This document shows positions 25,201 to 37,200 of a stretch of 64,000 nt of DNA, in pieces. The notes below the pieces were generated by a model. It made no database searches and had not been told where the DNA came from. It worked only from the letters and a program-made list of their open reading frames with translations. The translations under genes and the position numbers were made by a program. The number at the start of each line of letters is the position of its first letter. Position 1 is the first letter of the stretch. The DNA comes from Bugula neritina (Eukaryota > Bryozoa > Gymnolaemata > Cheilostomatida > Bugulidae): contig OZ037769.1 of assembly GCA_964035545.1 (NCBI GenBank), positions 5,060,429 to 5,124,428 of the forward strand, read 5' to 3'.

Positions 25201-28200
25201 TTTTACTGGACACCGGACCTAACAGCTATAGTATTCTAAAGAAAGCAGCATAGAGGATAGCCAACCTAACACACAAGCAAATATCTCTTAATATTCTCAA
25301 GATCAACATGGAATGTAGAACTTCGTACAATTCAACAAAACAAAAAACTTATCATAAGCTGACACCACTGACCAAAAAGATATAATCTGTCACAAATTCA
25401 GCAAAAGATTAAACAGTAGTAGAGTTTGGCACAGTGACTTTATCCTGTGATAGTTGAAGTACAACAGGTTGGGCTAAGACCTAAAAGCATTCTGCAAACT
25501 ACATCCAGGTGTGTGTGACACGTATTATTTAGACAGATGTGACAGTATATGACCAAGTGTGACACCAAGTATGACACCACCGGACCAAGTGTGACACCAA
25601 GTACGACACCACTTGACCAAGTACGACACCACCTGACCAAGTACGACACCACCTGACCAAGCAGGATATTACATCACACACATACAATACTCACATGCTC
25701 TATAACCATTCTCCACCTCCAGTATCCATTCCCCTTTAGAGAATTCTCCCCAGTTGTGAGTGGTCATGAATTCCCAATCGTTAAAGCCTTTGTTGTTATT
25801 ATCATTTGCCCTAAAAGACATATCTGAGTATAACCACTTTTGAAAGCTTACAAGTTGATAACAGGATATGTATAGACAAAGCAATTACACCATAAATTCT
25901 CAAAACGTCTTTGAAGCGCAAATTTGCTGGTAACAGTTACCACGAAGAACTGGCATATAAAACCGACCTAGCAGATAGCAATGTAGAAGTGGTTCCCATA
26001 GGCGATGTGAGACGTATCACAATATCCCCTCTCCAGGAGCTAGTGAGCGAGATCTTAGCCTGCACATGCTCCAGATACACCACATGGTGTGATGTCCCTT
26101 CACACGCGTCTGTTGTCAGACGAATTGTAACTTTACTCTGCGGTGGGATAACTCTGAAAAGCAGTGAGTGGATGCTAAGTTTGAATAATTTCAGTTTGTT
26201 TCGAGAACAAATTTATTAATAAATAAAGGGCAAGTGGTAGAAGGAAAGTTACAGAAGTTAGTTTGCCAAACATATATGCAATATTACAAATTTTTAAAAA
26301 AACGCAGTGCCATGGAGTGAAAATATTTATAATTTCAACTCAGATATTATAGTAATAATGTTCCTGTTCATGTTCCGACAGATTCCACAAAAACATTTCA
26401 AAGCTTTTAAAATGACTATAATTAGTTAAAATCCAAAATACAAGAGAAAATAACTCCAGATATTAAACAACAATAACAAATTCAATACAAAATAAGTATA
26501 CCTGTTTTTGATCGGCCCCACAATCTCACAGACTCGCTGTGATGGTACATTCGTCCAGTTTTTAGCCAAGTCCACCATCTTGCCTGCATTCATAATACCG
26601 TAACCAAAATGGTGACTCACTCTTCTGCCGATTCCATTCACCACCCAGTCATCAGCCTGCAGGTTGTGTGGGTTGGAAGACATTATGACTAGGTACTGCA
26701 TATCTCTCCACGTTAGAGATGGGCTACAACACGTTGGAGTATGTTATTCATAGCTGCTACCACTGACTCACTAACCCAATAATTAACTCACTAACTCACT
26801 CGCTCACTCACTAACTAACTTACTCACATAATATGCTAATCATAACTTCCACCACTCACTCACCCACTCACTCAGTCACTCACCCACTAACTCACTCACG
26901 CTCACCCGCCCGCCCGCCCACTCACTCACTCACTCACTCATTCCATCACCCGCCTGCCCACTCACTCACTCACTCACTCACTCCATCACTCACTCGCTCA
27001 CTCACTCACTAGTCACAATTATTTCGACAAAGACTCACAGCAGCATAAAACATAAGACATGTCATACTGTATAACCTATAACTACTTCTAGCAGCCTTAC
27101 GGTTTCATTGTAAAGCTGATACATAATAAAAATACAGAAGTCTAGAGATGAATATGCATTTATTGCAAAAATGTTGATGCTTTATTGAATCCTAAATAAA
27201 GGTTTTGGGCTGAAATTTTTCATCTCAGATAATAGCTAATTGAGTTACTGAGCCAAAAGCTCAAAAGAAAATTTTGAAGAAAATATTTTATAAAAATGTT
27301 TCCGGTCTTAAAATCTTTACAATTTCAGACTATGGTCCATATAGCAAGGTGAAGGCCAATCAAACACTAGTAGATAGTTTCCGGTACACTAGAACACACC
27401 CTTGGCAGTAATTATTGAACAAGATATTGATTCTAATTCAATTAGTTAATTAGCTACATGCACTCATAACTTTATATCTTACTCTATCCATAACATATGC
27501 TTACACAGGTTACAACCATCTAAACATGCTATTAGATATTACAGACATTTTCAACACTATTTGTACGTTTTTATTAAAAAGGTTGGAAAAATTACGAAGA
27601 AGAGTTTAAAAAAATTATTTTTCTATTTTACAGTTATTATTGAGCACATACTTAGCCTGTAGAACCAGAGCTACTATGCCTGCAGCTAATGGGGCGCTAG
27701 CAGACGTGCCTGTGTGTTCTTCTGTACAAGTCTTTCTCAGATCAGTGGTTACAATCTGCTGTTCGTGTGCATCACCTGAGCTGTATGTAGAGGTCAAGGT
27801 TGAAGAGCACGGCTCAGAATACCTATAAATATAGTACATAATATATAGTACATGGTGTATAGTACATAGTGTATAGTACATGGTGTATAGTGTATAGTGC
27901 ATAGTATATATAATATATAGTACATAGTACAGTGTATAGTCTATTATAGTACATAGCATATAGTAGTTAATGTATAATACATAGTATATTGTATAGCGCA
28001 TAGTATATAATACATAGTAAAATATTTAGTATATATAGCATATAGTATATATTATATAGTGTATAGTGTATATAGTGTATAGTAGATAGTGTAGAGTACA
28101 TAGTGTAGAGAGTATATAGTAGAGATACTATGGACTATATACTATCTATCTACATATAGCATAGTCACATATCTACAATATATAGTATATAACAACAACA

Positions 28201-31200
28201 TAGTATTTAGTATACCTGATATAAACATTTACCTATAGACTATAGCATATGCTACTACATCATGTTACTATAAATAGTCTGTCTATAGAGCTACAAGCAG
28301 TTACTAGACACGCTACATTAAATATGACCACTTAGCACCCTCCTAGCTCTAGGGTCAAGGTTAAAGTGTTACATATGACTCTTAAACTGAGTGTGAATTG
28401 GCTCTCCAGAACCAAAGAGTTTAGTTTACCAAACACTTGTCTAACTAATGGTAAAAAAACTGCACAGAAAAGGCTAAGTATGAAGAATTATAACAACTAA
28501 GAAATAGTATGACACAACTTTAATTTAAATATATATTCAGCTCATATATGACACTGCAGGACCCCCCCCCCTGCCTTCTCTGCTGTAAATATTCAGAATC
28601 AGCACATAAAATTACCCCATATAGTAAATTTTCATGAGGTTCGAGCAAACTTGAATTTTTGGTTTTAGTTTGCTGATGTGTACTAAATGAAGTAAAATGA
28701 CCTATAAAGCACTATATGTGACCTAGCATGGTCTAGACTCAACAGCTCTGCAGCAATGTACAGAAATATCTGATCACCTATAAGATACGCCACATCTGTT
28801 TTCCCCAGGAGATGTTTACCTGCATGATATCCATGGTAACGTCTTACCCATGCTAAACAACAAAATATTACTAGTTTTTAATCTACACACTTACCAGGGC
28901 ACATTTCCATTCTCTGTAGCACTAGATATTGACAAGGTGTATATGCTGTTAGTATAACCATCACAGTTGCAGCTATCTTTATCTCTTCCACCGTTACCAG
29001 ATGCCCAGATGAAAATAGACCCCTTACCATTCCGACCCTGAGAAAGATAGACTGGAGTTTAGTCGCCGTTTCATCGACAACTTTTGATACAGTTTTACAA
29101 ATTATTTAGTATATTAATTAAGCACTATCCCACAAATTCAAAACCGTCGTGAAAAATTTAAGTTTATGAAAATCAAAACATTATTTGTCACCAAGTGTTA
29201 GTGATTTCTAACTAAATTAAATTATTGCAAGACATTTTTACGAGGCTACAACAAATCTTAAGCTAAATTTACATAAAAAAACAAACTAAGTATGTAAGCG
29301 TACCCGCATGGCCCCATCTCTGAATGCCTTCCTAGCCAGAGAACCTGGGCCGTCGACCGTTTTGCCATCATCGTCTGGTCCCCAGGATGCGCTGTATATG
29401 TCTATATGATCTCTGTTGTAACTGAGGGATATGGCTTCAACAGAGTCGGTTACATCTCCATCTAGCATCTTGATACCTGCAGGGTATAGAAGTACAGTTT
29501 ATATAAGTAAGTATAGTGTATAGGAGTAAGTATAGTGTATAGAAGTAAGTAGAGGGTATAGAAGTACAGTTTATATAGTAAGTAAAGTGTATAGAAGTAA
29601 GCATAGTGTACAAGAGTAAGTAAAGGGAATAGGAGTAAGTATAGTGTACAGGTGTAAGTAGAGGGTATAGAAGTATAGAATATATACACAAATAAAGGAT
29701 CTAGAGGCTAGTATAGAGAAGTGAAAACGATTTGTTTGTCTATAAACAAGTATTTTTAACACCTTTGATGACATAATATTTCCTAGATTATGAAGGTAGG
29801 TACAGTGAGCCTGGCAGCTGTTCCTGAGACTTGGGGCAGCAGCTAAACTGCTTTTATATTAAGGGAGCTACTTGACACCATAAAACATGAATAGGTGTTT
29901 CCGGAACATACTAGAACTATAAGAGGCCGAGAATCTAACCACACAGGGAGTATAAATTACTCTGCTATAAATAATATATGATATGGCAGTCAGGAGCCTT
30001 GCATTTACATCAGAACAAGGCAATAATTTTTGTAAACTAAAACTATCCACTTTGAATTGGCCAATAATAATAAAATAAACAATAAATATGTTACAATAGG
30101 GAAACAAAGTAGTCCATTGAAGTCATTGTGTAACTAATTTCAAAAACAATAAATTAGTCTGGTAGACTTATATTTGTTTGAAATCTAATAATCACATTAC
30201 GAAACCCAAACAGGCTGCTCAGTAAGTTAGAACTGCATATTAATTCTATTGGAACGTTCAAAAACAAGTTGTGCTATTAATAGAACCAGTGAATTCAGAG
30301 CAGATATGAACATACCAGTATACAACAGCATATGAAAAATGTGTTCGGTGTACTGGTTTTGGGCCATGCGTTTATTTCCATTATTCCATATTTCAAGTGT
30401 ATAAACGTTAGCTGTCTTTGCATTCAGTGAGACAACCCCACTCGTACATACAGACTACCCACCCCTGAATATAGACAATCTGCCCCTACACACAGACAAT
30501 CCACCCCTGAATATTATTGACAATCTACTCCTACATATAAACAAAATGGCTCCATAATAGCTATAAGACATACAAACCTCCAATACTGGCCTCGTAAGCT
30601 ACTCCTACGCCACAAATGGAGTTGTTAGCTGAGGCTGCTACTTCCCCTGCACACCGTGTACCATGTCTGTAAGTAAAATCACATCAGGTGATTTCCACAG
30701 TCCCAAATAGTAGTGAGTGAATAAACAAAAATAAAATGATTTTCACATCTATTTCCTCATCATTTGGGAATTGTCTACTTTTAAAAAAAACAACATTTTT
30801 CTCCTAAATTCCTTATTAAAATACTAATTTGCTAAACCAACAATTCTGAAATATGTGGAAGCTTGCACATTATGAGTCATAGTTTATGAGGTGTTCTAGA
30901 ATTATCTCCCTTGACTTCAGAAAGACATCCCGGGAGGTGTTTACGCTGAATATTGTTTATGTTTTCAACTTTGATTTCAACTCGAGACAAATTATCACTA
31001 TTATGTTTTCTATCAGCCAGAACATTGCATTACATGAAATTAGTAGAAAATTTTCAGCAAAAACATATAGAAAATATTTAACTCGGTACCGTGTATTATA
31101 AGCTGGCATTCGGCTGCAATACAAACGTGCATACAAATGTAAGCATGATATTGCCTGGTAACAAGTTCCCCAACCCCATGCAGTTCATTCAAATGTCAAT

Positions 31201-34200
31201 CATAATAACTAACTAAATAATTGATAGTAACATATCAAACCTAACAGCTTGAGTAATCTCATTAGCTAGTTATGAAGTGTTACAGCAGAAGCTGCTGGAA
31301 AAGTTCAATTACTGTCTAGACGAAAAAATACAATCGAATAGCAGCTAATGAAGGTGTAACAAGTGTAGATGTCGAAATGGACAGTATTTATGTGTATCAA
31401 ATTTTAATATAACTCATAAAATGATATTTATATTAACATTTGCAGTATATTATATTAACCATCTTGAGGTTTTACTTTAAAATAAATGCGGTTCTGGCCT
31501 TTGCAATGATTGGCTAATTTAATCAACCTAGGAATTTGGCACTTTGTTTATATTGGCTGGTTTTGTACGACACTACTGACCTGTTCTCGTTGGTGTAGTC
31601 ATATCTAGGCATGGGATCAAAGTCCTTGTCATTGATGTCTCTACTTGCCCTAGCATCCTACAACACAAATACATCACAGAGATCATTGGTTGAAAGCCAA
31701 AAGTAATATTTAGAAAATGCATACATTTTACTCTTGGTCTTCAATAATGAAGCTTCTCCCATTCCCAGGTCTTCAGTCGGAAATTATCTATAAGCAACTC
31801 TGAGCTAAGAGTGGCTAAGTGCAGTAGTTCGGCTCTCGAGTTTGGAGTTGGGGGTTCAAAGTTCCAACCCAAACCTCCTAACTCCAAACTTGAGAACCCT
31901 AAGCTACTGCGTTCAGTTACCCCTAACTAGGAGCTGCTTAAAGAGTAAATATTTCCTTCATGTCAAGTCAAGCTTCAGTACTACAGCCATTTCTACCTCT
32001 AGAAGTATCCCCCAGTCTATGTTCTAGAACTTTCCAGTAACTTATAGTATTTAGGTAGTAGTAAACTAAGTTAAACATTGCCAAGTCTGGCTGAAGAATA
32101 TACATTTGAAATGTCACAAGAAGCCCCCATCCCCTATAGATGGGGTTAGTAGAAAAAATTGGTCATCTCACAAATTATAGAATATAAAAATGAGGTAATA
32201 ATTGAACTAAGAGGTGTGAGTAGATCATTACATAATAAGAGCTCGTGAAATCAGCAACAGCAACAACAGCATCATCTGTCCCTGTACTTAGTGCTGAAGA
32301 CTAGGTGGGTTTACTGTGCATAGTACAATGAGTGTGAGAGAAGAACTAATTAGATTACAGGGTAACTAATTACTTGTCTAGTAGTTAATATGCTAAACTG
32401 ATAAATTGAAATGCCTCATCAGAAAAAAAATTTAATTGAAAATTCAATCTAATCCTAACCCTTGCACAACAACACTTTTTGAGGAAGGAAAATTTGAGGT
32501 GCCCAAAAATTCTTTCCCTGCATTTTTTTTATTCATCCGCTGTTATATTCAAGTACCACGCAAGTATTAGTTAAGTGACTGCTGGTTGGTTCTTAACTAC
32601 ACCAGTACTTGGTGCTGTATTCTAGGGTAAACTAGGGGGTATACAATACCCGGGCATCATTTATTTATTTATAGTCAGCAAAACTTAAGTAGGAAGCCAC
32701 AAAGTTTATTTCATCTAAGAGTCAGAGTAGAACCAAAAACCACTCTTCAACAATCAGATATTCCTCTAAATAGCTTTCCACACCACAAAGCAGTGATAAA
32801 ATCAGGTAATTTATACAAACACTGAGCCATTAGTTAGATGTCTACCACTAAATGCAAAATATTTATATTAAAATCAACACTTGATATACGGCCAGAACAA
32901 TACTTGAAACTGGAGCTGCTAACATAGTTGGATGCATCAACAATGATTCAGAGTTGAGAGTTGATTTTGCCATTACCTCCTCTTGAATGAAAAGGTGCCA
33001 GTTAATTAGACTGCATTTTTAGAAGGAAAATTATATAGGATAAGATGAAAGTATTAAACAGGTGTATGACCTTCATTATGCCAGACATATTACAAGGATA
33101 TAAATAGTAATACAATATACTAGTACTACAATATACTAGTACTACAATATACTACTATACTGCTACACTATACTACCACTACAGTATTATACTAGTACTG
33201 CAATATACTGCAGCTACTTCAAGTAAGTTAAACAAAAATTTGGGCGCTGACAGTATTTCAGACTACAATTCATATATTAGCAAATACTCACGTAGTTATC
33301 TATCAGGTCAGGGTGGGTTCTCTCAATACCATCATCCAGTATTGTGACTACCACACCTTTACCAGTGTAGCCTTGATTCCAAGCTGGTACTAAGTTCATA
33401 TCCAGCACTCGGTGTCCACTGCCCTTCCTTGACTACAAGCAAAACTATAGCAATAAATACGGCCTTGAAAAACAACAAAACTATTGTTGACAGCAAACTT
33501 AGCTTCTAAACCGAAACCTGATCACATAATAGCCCTTGGTGATCTCACCAAATGCTTACTGAAGACTGACCAAATGCTATAGTGAGTAGATTATTCATTA
33601 TTACTTTAAACCAAAGCACCAACAATAGAACATTAGAAGACAATTTATAAGAAAATATTTCCTTAAAAACTGTTAGTTTTTTTATTAATACATGTTATAT
33701 TAGCAGTGATAATGTTTTCTATTCTTTGAATTTGCTGTTCTCAAACAACTGTGCCTAAATGAAATGTTAATCGACATAGGAGAATAATATTAATTGCTTT
33801 TATTATTTGAAAAACAATTTTACATGTTGATATTGCTCAAATCAAGACCTTTGATTGGTTGTAATCTTTCTTTCAAAAGCTGTCCAATATAGATTCACTC
33901 TAACTGAGTTAGAGCACTAACTAGAACTGAATTTTCATTTTGACTGAGTAACAGTACTGATTGACTGTCAAAGCTACTAAACTGTAAAGAGTGCAGTTTT
34001 GCAAGGCAGTTGTGGCCACAATGCTTTATTCATTCTCAGCTGGGAGTTACTGTGCTCAGTGCAAACCTATAAATATGTACTCTGCAGCCACAGCTGTTCC
34101 TTGCCTGCCCTTTGGACCAGGAATCATTCTGTGAGCAGCTCCAAGTTGGGGGTAACTGAGTACAATAGTTTGGATTCTGAGTTTGGAGTTGGGGTTCCAA

Positions 34201-37200
34201 GTTGAACTCCAAACTCGAAAATCCCAAACTTTTGCACTCAATCACCTTCAACTTCGGAGCTGCTTATAGAATGGTTTCTTTGGACCCAGAGTATACACTC
34301 TATCCCCCATGGGGCAGAGAGTAGGGGGTGTTACAGTGGTGAAGAGCTGAGGCTAGCATCAAGCTTGCCTAACTTGACTAAAAAATACACAGGCAAGTTT
34401 AAAGTCACCATCCCTGAGAGAGAATCCCAATGGAGGGGTTTTTTGTTAAATCGGGCTAAGGACTTATTCCTTAACTTAACTCAAATATTGAAGAAAGTTA
34501 TTTGAAAAGACCTGTATTTTTGGAAAATAAACTTCCTTCTTCAACAAATTAATAGAGACATACTTACAGTGGTTACACCTGAAGGTACAAACCAACACCC
34601 AAGGAAATGCTATAATAAATTAGCTTTATAGTCCCTACAACTATTACTACTTGCATTTCATTGAAATCTTCACCAGGCTTGGTAATTGCATTACCTAAGT
34701 GCTTGAAAATATGGCCCGTAATAAAACAGGTATCTCTAAGATAATTAGTTAAAGCTACAGTGCCCATTTGCCCCTAACTACTATGTGTGTAGCTGTCTAA
34801 ATGTAAGTAACTTACATGTACAGCTGACTAAGTATAAGTAACTTACATGTACAGCTGACTAAGTATAAGGAACTTACATGTACAGCTGGCTAAGTATAAG
34901 TAACTTACATGTACAGCTGACTAAATGTAAGTAACTTACATGTACAGCTGACTAAGTGTAAGTAACTTACATGTACAGCTGACTGAGTGTAAGTAACTTA
35001 CATGTAAGTCACAATGCTCAGCAGAAAAGCAGCTCCAACTAAATTTTGGAGGCCATAATTATACTAATTTGTTTTACGATTGGCAACCAGAAATTCTAAA
35101 AAGTTCTAATGAAACTTTATATTAAAATGAAACTGGGTGAGCATCTCGTCTGTATCATTTGCACTTTCAAATGTAGAATAACAAGACTCCGCAATTGTTC
35201 TCTTCCCGGAGCTGACAGAGCTGACTAGTACTAACAAGATATAGCTTGTGATTCACTGAAAAGTTCCCTATTAGGTTTGGAGCATCCCACCACCCGTGCT
35301 TCGGGAATATAATTAGAAACGAGTTTATTCGACCCACTTGATGCTATTGACCAAGTCACTCTCCATATTTTGCTTGCAGAATCCAAACCACAGGTGGGTG
35401 GTATATTGACAACACACACCCGGTACTCGCCATACTAACACGTGATTACAATATACCACATAGCAACAACTATTTAGTAGTATGAGAACGTGACCCACAC
35501 CATCTACCATTATCAGAGGCTCAGAGATGCCGTTGGAAATATGCCAGCAGGCCAATGTTGCACTTTACAGCAGAATATCAAGTCTAACAACGCATAGCAC
35601 AAAGCCACTGTGAAATATTTATAACAAATGATGGTCCACAATTAAATGGTCACACTCAAAGGCCTTATCGCTGCATCAGATTTCAAAAGCAAGTCATTCT
35701 TCTAGTCAAAAACAACCGGAACACAAATTCATTTCTACGCCCCAAGTTTAATGAGGCGCCAAGAAGACCCATTACCCAGCTAAGTGAGGTATACCAGGGG
35801 CTTATAAATAAATATGGACCCATATACGGATGGGGGTGAAGACACCCCCTCCGTATATGGGTGTGGGGGGTGGGGGGTAGGACACAGAAACAGGGCTATG
35901 GCAGAGCTGGGCTGAAGAAGAGTGACTAATGAAACATTCATTCATTTTGGCCAAAGCTTAGTGCTTCCAAAATACTTTTTCTAACCTAATGCCTGCATAG
36001 CAGTCATGTATTATGTTCCCAACTCTGAACTTAAGTAACCTAATTTTAAAACAATGGGTTGACAATTGCCTGAATTTTTGACATTCTATGTGATTCAGCT
36101 TTCTTTTATATAACATATCTCTATGGGAAATGATCACAGCTATGAGATTTTCAAGATGACTAGGAACTATAATAGAATAATTGCTGTAATTACCTGAATT
36201 ATGTTATGACTAGCTGTTATTACATATTAAAATGTAATAAAGCCAATAATGCTTCACTAATCTAATTGAATTCATCAGGTAACCCATGTCAAACTGCACT
36301 GGGAATCTAATTATGTTCCTTGAGAAAAATATTATATTGAGAAAGAAGCAAGCTGTTCAGACATATTAACTGGGGTACTGAGTGTAACCCTTCAACAGCT
36401 TATTAGAAGTTTTAGGAAAACCCCAAAAACCCAATTATGGGTGTATGGTAACCTCAATAGACACCATAGAGTGCTTGTTGTCGCAGTGACGTGCACTGCA
36501 TACCTCAAATCAGAGGGTAGAACTGGCATAAGTTTATAGTAGCTATCCCTATGAGAACCTCTGATAGAAAGGGAGTTTAAAAGCCCGCTAAGGAAAATTT
36601 TTAGTGTGGCACAGAAGCAATTATGACTAGATGCCCTTCTCAACATAACCAGGTTGGACTCAAACCATTGTTTTAACTCATGTTTACTAGACCTGTTCTC
36701 TAGCCAATACACCACCCTGTTCTCCGTAAGGAACATGTAAATGGTATAGCTAACTAATTTATTAATATATGACTTGAAATAGAAAAGCTTAGATTCTCAA
36801 CAGCACACGCTTCAACACAGCAAAAAGGAAATTCTTCACTTACCAGGTACCACTGGTTCTTCCAAAAGACATCATTGAAAGATATGACATTGTCTCTTTT
36901 CTTTCTACTCTTTACCACCTGCTGCTCCATCCATGCCACCTGTAAAGAAAGCCTCTGTATGGTTAAGAAGACAGCAACATTACCTATACAAAGCCTATCC
37001 TATGCCCAGGTACCATGCAAAGCTGCCTGAGACAAAAGTTCCAATATAAAAGGTAAATATTTTTATGCATACACTATAATGCTTCCACATTTAAAAGATG
37101 GACAGACAATATATTTTGTTACACAGTATCCTTATTATCAGCTCTATTTAAAGTTAATTTCAAAATCTTGAAAACTCTATATTAATGGAACAGGATTACT

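Noticed and set aside
34795-35010. CRISPR-like array of 31-bp repeats
   Set aside because: There are no unique spacers between units, and the host is an animal; it is a minisatellite.
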